Part shown: in pieces, positions 18,984 through 27,955 of the stretch
Layout: every line of letters begins with the position of its first letter
How positions within the stretch are numbered: the first letter of the stretch is position 1
From: Martelella lutilitoris
GTDB lineage: Bacteria; Pseudomonadota; Alphaproteobacteria; Rhizobiales; Rhizobiaceae
Assembly: GCF_005924265.1 (NCBI RefSeq)
Contig: NZ_VCLB01000006.1
Coordinates: forward strand, 310,001-374,000
Direction of reading: 5' to 3'
Length of the DNA stretch: 64,000 bases
Position numbers and translations under genes: made by a program
Notes under the pieces: model-generated
The model's database searches: none
Seen by the model: only the letters and a program-made list of their open reading frames with translations
Told to the model about the DNA's origin: nothing

Positions 18984-20054
18984 ATGAGCCGGAAACTGAC
19001 GGAGAACAATGGGGCGGGCTGGGCCTTTGCCGCACCGTCGGTCCTGCTCATCGGGCTCTTCATCATCCTGCCCTTCTTTCTCGCCATAGGCTTTTCGCTC
19101 ACCGACCAGCGGCTGATCTCGCCCAATCCGACGCGTTATGTCGGTATGGAAAACTACCGGGACCTTCTCGGCCTCAATGTCATCAGCATCGAACCCGAAC
19201 GCGACGACAGCGGCGCGCTCGTTCGTGATGATGACGGCGCGCTGGAATATCCGCGCGTGCGCTCCTTCACCCGCTCCGACGACTATCCGCAATATCGCGG
19301 CATGCGCGAATGGTTCCGGGTCCATGCGGGTGATACCGCCTATGTGGTGGTGGCGCGCGATGTCGTGTTCATGAAGGCGCTGACCAACACGCTGATCTTC
19401 GTCGCCGTCACGGCGCCGGTGCAGGCGGGGCTGGCGCTCTGTCTTGCGCTGTTGATCAACCAGCGGCTTCGCGGCGTCAACGTCTTCCGCGCGCTGTTCT
19501 TCATGCCGGTCGTGGTCTCGATCGTCGTCGTGTCGCTGCTCTGGCGCTTCATCTACGACGGCAATGACGGGCTGCTGAACGCGCTGCTTTCCGGCATGAC
19601 CTTCGGCCTGTTCCAGCCGGTCGACTGGCTCGGCAATACGCAGACAGCACTCGGTTCGATCATCGCCATGTCGATCTGGCAGGCGGTCGGCTTTCACATG
19701 GTCATCTGGCTTGCCGGCCTGCAGACCATCTCGCCGACGCTTTACGAGGCTGCGGCGATCGAGGGCTCCTCGAAATGGCAGACCTTCCGCTATGTCACCT
19801 GGCCGGGGCTCAGAAACACCGCCGTCCTCGTGCTCGTCGTCATCACCATGCAGTGCTTCGCCGTCTTCGCCCAGATCGACGTGATGACCAAGGGCGGGCC
19901 GCTCGATTCGACGCAGACGCTCGTCTACCAGGCGGTCGAGCGCGGCTACGGGCGACAGGATATCTCCGGCGGCTCGGCGATCTCGGTCGTGCTGTTCGTG
20001 CTGGTGCTCGCGATCTCGCTGGCGCAGCGCTATTTCACCCGGGAAAGGAGCTAA
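18984..20054 (+). CDS. Sugar ABC transporter permease, MalF type
   Basis: An inner-membrane permease of 356 residues, longer than the usual 290-310. TM1 is at about 11-36. A hydrophilic stretch of about 85 residues follows (around 45-130, rich in Asp, Arg and Tyr), probably periplasmic, and then the five core helices. The cytoplasmic ATPase-contact EAA loop is clear (EAAAIEGSSKWQTFRYVTWP, about 255-274). The start ATG has only a weak AGGACAG site. It is 3 bases from the MalG-type partner. The enlarged first periplasmic loop resembles the P2-type insert of true MalF in position and may touch the binding protein. Confidence 0.9.
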   Translation: MSRKLTENNGAGWAFAAPSVLLIGLFIILPFFLAIGFSLTDQRLISPNPTRYVGMENYRDLLGLNVISIEPERDDSGALVRDDDGALEYPRVRSFTRSDDYPQYRGMREWFRVHAGDTAYVVVARDVVFMKALTNTLIFVAVTAPVQAGLALCLALLINQRLRGVNVFRALFFMPVVVSIVVVSLLWRFIYDGNDGLLNALLSGMTFGLFQPVDWLGNTQTALGSIIAMSIWQAVGFHMVIWLAGLQTISPTLYEAAAIEGSSKWQTFRYVTWPGLRNTAVLVLVVITMQCFAVFAQIDVMTKGGPLDSTQTLVYQAVERGYGRQDISGGSAISVVLFVLVLAISLAQRYFTRERS

Positions 20055-20057
20055 AGA

Positions 20058-20939
20058 ATGGCCGCTCTTTCCGGTGACAATCATGGGCTCAGACTTTTCA
20101 CCCGCTATCTCGTTCTTGTGCTGGTGGCGATGGTCTTCGTTCTGCCGCTGCTGTTCATGGTGATGTCGTCGCTGAAGCCCGATGCCCAGCTTCTGCGCGA
20201 CACCTCGTCGCTGAGGGCCTTCCTGCCCGTCGGCGACATCAGCCTGCAGAACTATGCCGATGCCTTCGATCGCGCGCCCATCGGCCTGTTCGTCTTAAAT
20301 TCGGTGATGATCACCACGCTGACCGTGCTGGCTTCGCTGTTTTTATGCTCGCTCGGTGCGTTTTCCTTCACCTTCGTGCGCTGGCGCGGCAACGCGATCG
20401 TCCTCTCGATCGTGCTCGCTACGTTGATCATCCCGTTCGAGACCATCGCCATCCCGCTTTTGCTGTTCGTCTCGCGCCTGCCCTGGCTCGGCCTCGACGG
20501 GCTCACCTGGGGCTGGCTCAACACCTATCGCGTCCAGATCATTCCGTGGATCGCCGATGCGCTGACGGTCTTCCTGTTCGTCCAGTATTTCAAGGACCTG
20601 CCGCGCGAACTGATCGAGGCGGCGCGGGCGGAGGGCGCAAGCTGGTGGCAGATCTACCGCCGCGTGGTGATGCCGCTTTCGGGCCCGGTGATCGCCACGG
20701 CAGCAATCCTCAAGGCTCTGAAAATGTACAATGAACAATATCTCTGGCCGCTGATCGTGGTTCAGGACGAGGCGCACCGGCCGATCATGGTCGGGCTTGG
20801 CTATTTCTTCCAGCTCAACGTGCCTTGGGGCGAAGTGATGGCGTATCTCTCGATGATCACCATCCCGGTTCTCGTCTTCTATCTGGTGCTGCAGCGCGCC
20901 TTCATCGCATCCATCGCATCGACCGGCGTCAAGGGCTGA
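20058..20939 (+). CDS. Sugar ABC transporter permease, MalG type
   Basis: The inner-membrane partner of the MalF-type permease, 293 residues and six predicted helices. The EAA loop EAARAEGASWWQIYRRVVMP lies at about 193-212. The C terminus ends in a helix and a short tail (IASIASTGVKG), as in MalG. It begins 3 bases after the previous stop and is followed 13 bases later by the ATPase gene, so the three are one transcription unit. Confidence 0.92.
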   Translation: MAALSGDNHGLRLFTRYLVLVLVAMVFVLPLLFMVMSSLKPDAQLLRDTSSLRAFLPVGDISLQNYADAFDRAPIGLFVLNSVMITTLTVLASLFLCSLGAFSFTFVRWRGNAIVLSIVLATLIIPFETIAIPLLLFVSRLPWLGLDGLTWGWLNTYRVQIIPWIADALTVFLFVQYFKDLPRELIEAARAEGASWWQIYRRVVMPLSGPVIATAAILKALKMYNEQYLWPLIVVQDEAHRPIMVGLGYFFQLNVPWGEVMAYLSMITIPVLVFYLVLQRAFIASIASTGVKG

Positions 20940-20952
20940 GGGGAGAAACAAA

Positions 20953-22026
20953 ATGGCAGAACTGGCGCTCAGGGACGTCCGCAAATCCTTCGGCAAGGTC
21001 GAGGTCATCAAGGGCGTCGACCTTCAGATCAATGACGGCGAATTCGTCGTCTTCGTCGGCCCGTCGGGGTGTGGAAAATCGACGCTTCTGAGGATGATCG
21101 CAGGCCTGGAGGACATTACCGACGGCACGCTCGAAATCGGTGGTGCGCGCGTCAACGACCTGCAGCCGAAGGAACGCGGCATCGCCATGGTGTTCCAGAC
21201 CTATGCCATTTTCCCGCATATGTCGGTGCGCGAGAACGTCGCCTTCGGGCTGACGATTGCCGGCGTCGGCAAGAAGGAAAAGGAAGAAGCCGTCCAGCGG
21301 GCGGCGCGCATCCTGCAGATGGAACATCTGCTTGACCGCCGCCCCTCGCAACTTTCCGGCGGCCAGCGGCAGCGCGTGGCGATCGGCCGGGCAATCGTGC
21401 GCAATCCAAGCGTTTTCCTGTTCGACGAGCCATTGTCGAACCTTGATGCCGCGCTGCGCATGGACATGCGCATGGAGATCGGCAAGCTGCACAATCAGCT
21501 CGGCGCGACGATGATCTATGTGACCCATGACCAGGTCGAGGCGATGACGCTTGCCGACCGGATCGTGGTCTTGAAGGATGGCGAGGTGCAACAGGTCGGC
21601 AGCCCGATGGAGCTCTACCACGAGCCCGCCAACCTTTTCGTTGCCGGCTTCATCGGCTCGCCCTCGATGAACTTCATGGATGTCGACATTATCGAGAAGG
21701 AGGGTGACGCCATCACCGTGCAATCGGAAGCCCTCGACCCGGTCACGATTCCAGTAACCAGGTTCGATTTTTCGGAGACGTCAAAGGCCCGGCTGGGGCT
21801 CAGGCCGCAATATCTCGATGTGGTCGAGGACGGCACGGCGGGCGGGCTGCACGGAACGGTGTCGCTCGTCGAGCGGCTCGGCACGGAAACCGTCATCAAT
21901 GTCGAGCTTTCGCGCGGCGGCCGCATCGTCGCGGCGCTTTCCGAAGACCGCCCGCTTGAAACCGGGAGCGAGATCACCCTCGTCTTCGAGCCCGCCAGGG
22001 CACATCTTTTCCCGTTGGAAGAGTAA
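20953..22026 (+). CDS. Sugar ABC transporter ATPase, MalK/UgpC type
   Basis: A cytoplasmic ATPase of 357 residues driving the two permeases. Motifs in order: Walker A GPSGCGKST (36-44), Q-loop VFQTYAIFPHMSV, signature LSGGQRQRVAIGRA, Walker B VFLFDEPLSNLDA and switch VTHDQVEAM. A C-terminal TOBE regulatory region follows from about 240 (LGLRPQYLD). The length and C-terminal extension place it with UgpC/MsmX-like ATPases, which may serve several sugar importers, possibly including the ATPase-less tail seen at the window start. A convergent terminator follows. Confidence 0.93.
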   Translation: MAELALRDVRKSFGKVEVIKGVDLQINDGEFVVFVGPSGCGKSTLLRMIAGLEDITDGTLEIGGARVNDLQPKERGIAMVFQTYAIFPHMSVRENVAFGLTIAGVGKKEKEEAVQRAARILQMEHLLDRRPSQLSGGQRQRVAIGRAIVRNPSVFLFDEPLSNLDAALRMDMRMEIGKLHNQLGATMIYVTHDQVEAMTLADRIVVLKDGEVQQVGSPMELYHEPANLFVAGFIGSPSMNFMDVDIIEKEGDAITVQSEALDPVTIPVTRFDFSETSKARLGLRPQYLDVVEDGTAGGLHGTVSLVERLGTETVINVELSRGGRIVAALSEDRPLETGSEITLVFEPARAHLFPLEE

Positions 22027-22027
22027 A

Positions 22028-22051
22028 CGCCCCGACCGGCGAGCCGGGGCG
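22028..22051. terminator. Bidirectional hairpin between the sugar operon and the TRAP operon
   Basis: Arms CGCCCCG (22028-22034) and CGGGGCG (22045-22051) lie directly after the ATPase stop codon and between two convergent genes. No long T tract follows on either strand. Confidence 0.5.
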
Positions 22052-22068
22052 CAATTGACGGGCGCGGG

Positions 22069-23133
22069 TCAGTTGGCGATTTCCACCGCGCGCTGCTCGT
22101 TGACCGTGGCTTCCGCCTCTTCCACGGCGGCCGTGAAGCGTGCGAAGATGTCCTCGCCGCCGGGAACGGAAGACTTGAACCACTCGAAGACCGGCTCGAC
22201 AGCGGCCTTGAACTCGGCCTTTTCAGCCTCGCTCGGCACGTAAATCTCGCCGCCCGCCTTAAGGAACCCTTCATAAGCGGCGATTTCCTTGCGCTTCGGG
22301 CTGGCGAAGGTTGCCTGCTGCAACGCGTAGAAGGCATCGGCGACAATCGCCTTCTGCTCCTCCGAAAGGCTCTGGAACCGCTCGTTTGACATCCACCAGA
22401 AGGCGGCCATGTAGGAATGGCGGTCGAGCGTGATGAATTTCAACCCCGCATCGGTGAACTTCATGTTCATGATGTCAGTAATGCCGTTGGCCGTGCCCTG
22501 CACCACGCCGGTCTGCAGCGAGGTGAAGAGTTCCGGCCAGGCAATCGGCGTCGGCGAGGCGCCGAGCGCGCGCACCAGTTCCTGCGGCAGTTCCGCCGGC
22601 ACGGTGCGCAGCTTCATGCCCTTCATGTCGGCCGGCGTCTTGATCGTGTGTTCGGTATTGGCGAAGTTGCGCCAGCCGCCCGTATTGCCGATCGTCATCA
22701 GGCGGATCGTTTCGCCGCTGTCGGCAAGCGCAAGATCGCGCAGCTCCGTGGTGAAGGGACCCGAGAGCACTTCCTCCGCCACGCGGTCGTCATTCATCAG
22801 ATAGGGCAGATCGAGGATCTGCAGATAGGGAAACAGACCCGCAGCCCCGCCGGAGGTGGACATGTAAACGTCGATCGTGCCGTCGGCGATGCCCTGCAGG
22901 CATTCCTCACCGGTTGCGCAGATCTGCGTGCCCATGAAAATCTCGACAGCGATCGCGCCATTGGAGGCGTTTTCGATATAGTTTTTGAAGACGACGAGAC
23001 CGTCATAATCCTCGTCATTCTCGTTGGAATTGGCCGTGGCGCGCAGCGTGATGTCGGCAGCCGCCGCAACCTGCCCCGCCGAGATGGCAAGCGCACCGGC
23101 GACGAGCGCCGTCTTGATCATGTCCTTGAGCAT
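22069..23133 (-). CDS. TRAP transporter solute-binding protein, DctP family
   Basis: A periplasmic C4-dicarboxylate-type binding protein, 354 residues, with a Sec signal peptide (cleavage near AAAA, about 28). The family core is visible: KGMKLRTVPAELPQELVRALGASPTPIAWPEL, in which the Arg contacts the ligand carboxylate, then LQTGVVQGTANGI. The ATG at 23133 has a GGAGG ribosome site five bases upstream; an earlier in-frame start lacks one. It is the last gene of the operon after the DctQ and DctM subunits. Two extra Cys residues in QICATGEEC may form a disulphide. The substrate is an organic acid, not further identifiable. Confidence 0.9.
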   Translation of the reverse strand: MLKDMIKTALVAGALAISAGQVAAAADITLRATANSNENDEDYDGLVVFKNYIENASNGAIAVEIFMGTQICATGEECLQGIADGTIDVYMSTSGGAAGLFPYLQILDLPYLMNDDRVAEEVLSGPFTTELRDLALADSGETIRLMTIGNTGGWRNFANTEHTIKTPADMKGMKLRTVPAELPQELVRALGASPTPIAWPELFTSLQTGVVQGTANGITDIMNMKFTDAGLKFITLDRHSYMAAFWWMSNERFQSLSEEQKAIVADAFYALQQATFASPKRKEIAAYEGFLKAGGEIYVPSEAEKAEFKAAVEPVFEWFKSSVPGGEDIFARFTAAVEEAEATVNEQRAVEIAN

Positions 23134-23168
23134 GTCAGTCCTCCCTGTGTTTTGCTTATATTGCATGT

Positions 23169-24458
23169 TTACTCCAGAAACCCGAACAGCCGCGGCAAGG
23201 TCAGGCTGATCGCGGGAATATAGGTGATCAGAAAGATGATCGCCGCCTCGACAGCGAGGAACGGCAGCACGGCGCGCGCCACGGTCTCAACGCTCAGCCT
23301 TGACACGGAGGAGGTGACGAACAGAACCAGCCCCATGGGCGGCGTCAAGAGGCCCACCGTCAGGTTGACCGCCATGATGATGGCGAAATGAACCGGATCA
23401 ACGCCCATGTTCAGGAAGACCGGCCCGAGGATCGGCCCCAGAATGATGATCGCCGGTCCGGCATCGAGAAACATGCCGACGACAAAGAGCAGGATGTTGA
23501 TCAGGAACAGCAGGATCAGCGGGTTTTCCGTGAGCCCCAGCAAGACCGAGGCGAGAAGCTCCGGCGTATGCGACAGCGAGGCCACTGTCTTGAAGGCCAT
23601 GGCGGCGCCCACCAGCAGCAGCACGACCGAAGAGGTCAGCCCCGACCGCATCAATATGCCCGGCACATCGCGCACGTGAAGCGAGCGCAGCACGAAGAAG
23701 CCGATGAAGAAGGCATAGGCCACCGCGATCGCCGAGGCTTCCGTCGGCGTGAACACGCCGCCCAGAATGCCGCCCATGATGATGATCGGCGTCAGGAGCG
23801 GCCAGAAGGCCTTCAGGCTGGCATTGCCGCGCGTTTTCCAGTCGGCTTTTTCCGTCGCGGCCGGAAGCCCCTCGCGGTCGGCCATCAGTCGCACCAGCAC
23901 CATCAGCGATACGCCGATCAGAATACCCGGAACAATGCCCGCCAGAAACAGCGCGGCAACGCTTTCGCCCATTACATAGGCATAGATGATCATGATGCCC
24001 GAAGGCGGAATGATCGGCCCGATGATCGAAGAGGCGGCCGTGACGGCAGCGGCGAATTTTCGGGAATAGCCCTGTTTCTCCATCGCCGGGATCATCATCG
24101 CGCCGAGCGCGGAGACGTCGGCGACCGCAGAACCAGAGAGGCCTGCAAACAGCATGGAGGAGAGGATGTTCACATGGGCGAGGCCGGCGCGAAAATGGCC
24201 GATCACGGCCTGGGAGAACTCCACAAGCCGCTCGGTGATGCCGGCCCGGTTCATCAATTCGCCCGCCAGCATGAAGAACGGCACCGCCATCAGCGGAAAG
24301 GAATCCATGCCATTATAGACATTGCGATAGAGCAGCACGATGTCGCGCTCCTGGCCATTGAACCAGAGCAGCAAGGCAGGCGCCGCAATGAGGGCAAACA
24401 GCACCGGCAGGCCGCAAAACAGGAACACCAGAAAGAGCGGCAGAAACAGGCTCAGCAT
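23169..24458 (-). CDS. TRAP transporter large permease, DctM family
   Basis: The large inner-membrane subunit of the TRAP importer, 429 residues with about 12 hydrophobic helices. It shows the DctM landmarks PLMAVPFFMLAGELM, ALGAMMIPAMEKQGYS, and SIIGPIIPPSGIMIIYAYV near residue 150. The ATG at 24458 is preferred over a GTG one codon earlier because GGAGG is then six bases upstream. It overlaps the DctQ stop. Transport is driven by a sodium or proton gradient rather than ATP. Confidence 0.92.
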   Translation of the reverse strand: MLSLFLPLFLVFLFCGLPVLFALIAAPALLLWFNGQERDIVLLYRNVYNGMDSFPLMAVPFFMLAGELMNRAGITERLVEFSQAVIGHFRAGLAHVNILSSMLFAGLSGSAVADVSALGAMMIPAMEKQGYSRKFAAAVTAASSIIGPIIPPSGIMIIYAYVMGESVAALFLAGIVPGILIGVSLMVLVRLMADREGLPAATEKADWKTRGNASLKAFWPLLTPIIIMGGILGGVFTPTEASAIAVAYAFFIGFFVLRSLHVRDVPGILMRSGLTSSVVLLLVGAAMAFKTVASLSHTPELLASVLLGLTENPLILLFLINILLFVVGMFLDAGPAIIILGPILGPVFLNMGVDPVHFAIIMAVNLTVGLLTPPMGLVLFVTSSVSRLSVETVARAVLPFLAVEAAIIFLITYIPAISLTLPRLFGFLE

Positions 24459-25048
24459 CACTCCGCCTCCAGCACGACGCCGCCTTCAAGCGGTTTCAGC
24501 CTGTCGCCCGCGCCGAAGAGTTCGGCCAGAAGCCGCAACATCAGCTCGATGTTGATGAAGAACATCATGGTGACGCCGGTTGCAAGCGACGCCATCATCC
24601 AGGCGCGCGGCACCTTCATCCATGTGGAGAAGTCGAGTGCCGTCGGCAGCATCAGCGACGGCATGGTAAAGCGTCCGCCAATCCCCGTCACCTCGTTCCA
24701 GCCGATATCGACCCCCCACCACAGGACGACGGCCGAGACAAGAAGAAGGACCAGGTTCAGGATCACCGCCGGCCTTTCCGGCAGAAAGCGCTTGACCGTG
24801 TCGATGCTGATGAAGCCGCCATGACGAAAGGCGGTCGGCGCCATGAGGCTCACCATCCACAGCATCAGGAAACGGGCGAGTTCCTCCGTCCAGGCGAGCG
24901 CGTCGTTGAGCACATAGCGGAAGAAGACCTGCACCAGGATCACCACGACCATCAGCCCCATAAGGAAGGCGCCCGTCCAGCGGCCGAGCGCAAGCACAGG
25001 GCGGTTGACCCGCGAAAAGACTGAAGCTGCGGCCAGCAGTAGAAACAT
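24458..25048 (-). CDS. TRAP transporter small permease, DctQ family
   Basis: The four-helix small subunit, 196 residues. The FRYVLNDALAWTEELARFLMLW segment near residue 45 is the family signature. It is the first gene of a dctQ-dctM-dctP operon. A C-terminal tail rich in Glu and Leu (LLAELFGAGDRLKPLEGG) is cytoplasmic. The promoter must lie in the gap shared with the divergent EAL gene. Confidence 0.9.
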   Translation of the reverse strand: MFLLLAAASVFSRVNRPVLALGRWTGAFLMGLMVVVILVQVFFRYVLNDALAWTEELARFLMLWMVSLMAPTAFRHGGFISIDTVKRFLPERPAVILNLVLLLVSAVVLWWGVDIGWNEVTGIGGRFTMPSLMLPTALDFSTWMKVPRAWMMASLATGVTMMFFINIELMLRLLAELFGAGDRLKPLEGGVVLEAE

Positions 25049-25451
25049 CCGTTCACCCGTCTTGCGTCTTCCGGACCATGCTTATCGGCCGAAAGGCGTA
25101 TAAAACGCTCAGCCGGTGCAGAAGCCCAGGCGCCCTGTCTAGCCCAGCAGGCGCGCCTCCGCACGGTTTTTTCTGAAGAAATCAACGATTGCGGCCATCT
25201 GCCGCCAACACGAGAAACGGCCGCAGGCGCGAATCTCCGCAGCACGGCGGCCCGGTCACGCCTGTTTTACCAGGAATGGTGCTGGACGGGGCCGCTCCGG
25301 CGCATATACTTGATCGATAAACAGAACCGCTGCGCATTGCGGAACGAGGGGATCGCGGCCTTTCGCCCGGAAACGGTTCAATAACAACGAAGCCCGGCGT
25401 GCGCTCTTTTTGAGGACGTGCGGGCGTCCCGTATTTGGAGAGGCCAACCCG
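25049..25451. other. 403-base divergent intergenic region, no gene seen
   Basis: This gap separates the TRAP operon (minus) from the EAL gene (plus) and must carry both promoters. No convincing promoter pair, long inverted repeat or open frame with a ribosome site was found, except the GGAGAGG site for the EAL gene at 25437-25443. Confidence 0.5.
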
Positions 25452-26690
25452 ATGAGCCGCCTGCCCCTCAAACTCGAGATCGACGGCCCGCCAGCCAACG
25501 GGGATACGCTCGATCTCATTCTCGAGACCGTGCGCACCCATTTCGAAATGCAGGTGGCCTATGTGTCGGAAATCGTGGACGGCAATTCGATATTCCGTGC
25601 CGTCAGCGCCCCGGGTTTCGAGGCGCTTGCCTTCCCCGGCGCGGTTCTCAGCCTGCAGGAAGTCTATTGCCAGCACATTCTCGATGGCCGGTTACCGAAC
25701 GTTATGGCCGATACAGCGGACCATCCGCTGGCCGTCTCGATGCCGATCACCACAAACATTCCGATCGGCAGCCATCTGAGCGTTCCCGTCTACCGCGATG
25801 ACGGATCGGTCTTCGGCATGTTCTGCTGTCTGCGTTCGACCCCGCACCCGACGCTCGGCGAGCGCGACCTGAAGATCATGGAAACCTTCGCCAACCTCGC
25901 CAGCAGGCAGATCAATACTGGCCTGCGCCGGCGCAGCGAAGCCGCCGCCGCCGAAAGCCGCATCGACAGCGCGCTCAAGGGGGATGCCCTGCGCATCGTG
26001 TTCCAGCCGATCGTCTCGCTCGAGACCGGCGCACCGATCAAGTTCGAGGCGCTGTCGCGCTTTGCCGGAGAGCCCTACCGCCCGCCGAACCTCTGGTATG
26101 AGGAGGCAAGCGCGATCGGGCGGCAGGTTGATCTGGAATCGCTTTCGATCACCAGGGCGCTCGCGCTGTTCACGGAACTTCCACCCGACGTGACGATCGG
26201 CGTCAACGCCTCGCCGGAGACCATCGCCACCGGCGTGCTTGCCGATATCATCCGCACCGTCGACCCGCGCCGCGTGGTGGTGGAGGTGACGGAACATGAC
26301 GTCGTCGAAGATCACGACCGGCTGGGCTTCGAACTGGACCGGCTGAGATCGCTCGGCGTCAGGACGGCGGTCGACGATGTCGGCGCCGGCTTTTCCGGCC
26401 TCGTGGCGCTCTTGCGGATGAAGCCCGATATCCTGAAGCTCGACATCGAACTGATCCGCGATATCGACGCCAATCCGGCCAAGCAGGCGCTTGTCGCCGG
26501 CATGGTCCATTTCGCCGAGCAGACCGGCGCGACCACGATCGCGGAAGGCGTCGAAACGGAAGCCGAGCACGCCACCCTGCGCCGCCTCAGGGTGCAACAC
26601 GGCCAAGGCTATCTCTTCGCCAAGCCGATGGACGTCGAAGACGTCAGTGCCTGGCTCGCGGCATGGCGCGGACAGGCCCGGCGAGGCTGA
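25452..26690 (+). CDS. GAF-EAL cyclic-di-GMP phosphodiesterase
   Basis: A cytoplasmic protein of 412 residues: an N-terminal GAF-type sensor (about 20-155, VYCQHILDG, SHLSVPVYRDDGSVFGMFC) and a C-terminal EAL domain (about 175-405). The catalytic residues are mostly in place: KFEALSRF (Glu199-Ala-Leu), GVNASPE, EVTEHD, AVDDVGAG, LKLDIELIR, EGVETE and QGYLFAKP. DDVGAG replaces the common DDFGTG, which is tolerated in some active members. There is no GGDEF domain. It should hydrolyse c-di-GMP in response to a small ligand bound by GAF. It is a single gene, upstream of tRNA-Leu on the other strand. Confidence 0.88.
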   Translation: MSRLPLKLEIDGPPANGDTLDLILETVRTHFEMQVAYVSEIVDGNSIFRAVSAPGFEALAFPGAVLSLQEVYCQHILDGRLPNVMADTADHPLAVSMPITTNIPIGSHLSVPVYRDDGSVFGMFCCLRSTPHPTLGERDLKIMETFANLASRQINTGLRRRSEAAAAESRIDSALKGDALRIVFQPIVSLETGAPIKFEALSRFAGEPYRPPNLWYEEASAIGRQVDLESLSITRALALFTELPPDVTIGVNASPETIATGVLADIIRTVDPRRVVVEVTEHDVVEDHDRLGFELDRLRSLGVRTAVDDVGAGFSGLVALLRMKPDILKLDIELIRDIDANPAKQALVAGMVHFAEQTGATTIAEGVETEAEHATLRRLRVQHGQGYLFAKPMDVEDVSAWLAAWRGQARRG

Positions 26691-26737
26691 GCAGCGACGT
26701 AAAAGGCGGAAAATTCACGGGAAATGAAAAAGTGAAT

Positions 26738-26824
26738 TGGTGCCCAGAAGAGGACTCGAACCTCCACACCCTTGCGAGTACCAGCACCTGAAGCTGGCGC
26801 GTCTACCAATTCCGCCATCTGGGC
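26738..26824 (-). tRNA. tRNA-Leu(CAG)
   Basis: The reverse strand folds as a class II tRNA of 87 bases including an encoded CCA end. The acceptor stem GCCCAGA pairs with TCTGGGC, the anticodon arm GCCAGCTTCAGGTGCTGGT carries CAG, a variable arm is formed by TACTCGCAAGGGTG, and the T arm contains GTTCGAGTC. Confidence 0.97.
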
Positions 26825-26924
26825 AACGACCGCTCGTTTAAGAGACCCGGCGGGTTTCGTCAACGGGTATTTGACGTTTTGACGACAAAAAATTCGACCG
26901 CCCCGCCTGCCGGGCGCGCAGGCC

Positions 26925-27227
26925 TCAGTCTCCGGCCCTCTGCGCGTCCGTGCGGTCGGCATGGCCAAGATCGCGTTCGGGGTCGACGATATCGCGGACC
27001 AGTTGCTTCAATTCCTTCGGACCGGGAAAGCCGCCGTCGCGCTTGCGCTCCCAGACGAGCGCGTCGTCAACCCGAATTTCGAATATACCGCCGGTTCCGG
27101 GCTTCAGCGTCACGGCGCCGAGTTCGAGCGAAAAGGTCGAGAGCAGCTCCTGCGCCATCCAGGCCGAGCGCATCAGCCAGTTGCACATGCTGCAATATTC
27201 TATGGTCACCACCGGTTTTTCGCTCAT
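26925..27227 (-). CDS. SelT/SelW/SelH-family (Rdx) protein with CxxC
   Basis: A small cytoplasmic protein of 100 residues with a thioredoxin-like Rdx fold. The redox motif is CSMCNW (Cys12, Cys15), with Cys in the place where animal selenoproteins carry selenocysteine. TLKPGTGGIFEIRVDDALVWERK forms the central strands and GFPGPKELKQLVRDIV the final helix. The ATG at 27227 follows GAGAGG; the frame is open further upstream but unconserved. The usual length is 85-100. It is presumed to be a thiol-disulphide oxidoreductase; no substrate is known. Confidence 0.88.
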   Translation of the reverse strand: MSEKPVVTIEYCSMCNWLMRSAWMAQELLSTFSLELGAVTLKPGTGGIFEIRVDDALVWERKRDGGFPGPKELKQLVRDIVDPERDLGHADRTDAQRAGD

Positions 27228-27367
27228 CGGCGTTCCTCTCTTCCGCAATATCGCTTCCGCGTTGCATAGGCGCATGACCGAACGCAAGGCAAGAGCGGCA
27301 TGCGGCAATTATTCTGGCAGCGATGGTTCCGTGATAATCTGGGCGAAAGGGAAGGGGGGAGCCTGTC

Positions 27368-27868
27368 ATGACGGAAGAGGTCTTTGAGGGCGGTTGTTTC
27401 TGCGGCGCGGTGCGCTTTGCCATGCGCGGACGGCCGATTTTCATCCACGCCTGCCATTGCAGGGACTGCCAGCGGCAATCGGGCGGTCCCTTCGTCATCA
27501 ACGGGTTGACCGAGGCGGACCGGATCAGGCTGACAAAGGGCGAGCCCGCACGCCGGACGCAGCCGACCGATAGCGGTTATCCGCATGACGTCTATTTCTG
27601 CGCGGACTGCGGCTCGGCCTTGTGGAGCGATTACGGCAGGCGCGGCTGGATGCTGTTCGTGCGCATCGCCACGCTCGATGCGCCGGAAAGCTTCGTGCCC
27701 GATGTTCATATCTACACGGTTTCGAAACTGCCCTGGCTGCCGCTGCCGGACGGCGCGCCGACATTCGAACGTTATTACGACCTGAAGAGCGTATGGCCGG
27801 CCGCAAGCATTGCGCGGCGTGAAAAAGCACGGGCGCTTGCCGAGAGAAAGCGAGACAATCCGGTCTGA
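27368..27868 (+). CDS. GFA-family zinc protein (glutathione-dependent formaldehyde-activating like)
   Basis: A cytoplasmic protein of 166 residues with the GFA/CENP-V zinc-binding fold. Cysteines occur in the expected spacing: CFCGAVRF (Cys10, Cys12), ACHCRDCQRQSG (Cys29, Cys31, Cys34) and YFCADCGSALW (Cys78, Cys81). The GGGGGAG ribosome site lies 6 bases ahead. Family members bind glutathione adducts or have unknown roles, so catalytic activity with formaldehyde should not be assumed. It is divergent from the SelW-like gene. Confidence 0.88.
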   Translation: MTEEVFEGGCFCGAVRFAMRGRPIFIHACHCRDCQRQSGGPFVINGLTEADRIRLTKGEPARRTQPTDSGYPHDVYFCADCGSALWSDYGRRGWMLFVRIATLDAPESFVPDVHIYTVSKLPWLPLPDGAPTFERYYDLKSVWPAASIARREKARALAERKRDNPV

Positions 27869-27955
27869 TTTGCGCGGCAGCGGGAACCAAAAGCCTGCTC
27901 GAAGGTTGCTTTTTCAGGCAAAATAGGCCTTTCTAGCGCAAAGACAGGACCGCAG

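Noticed and set aside
26738..26824. tRNA-Leu as an integration site (att)
   Set aside because: No integrase gene or duplicated tRNA 3' end was found nearby, so no island is supported.
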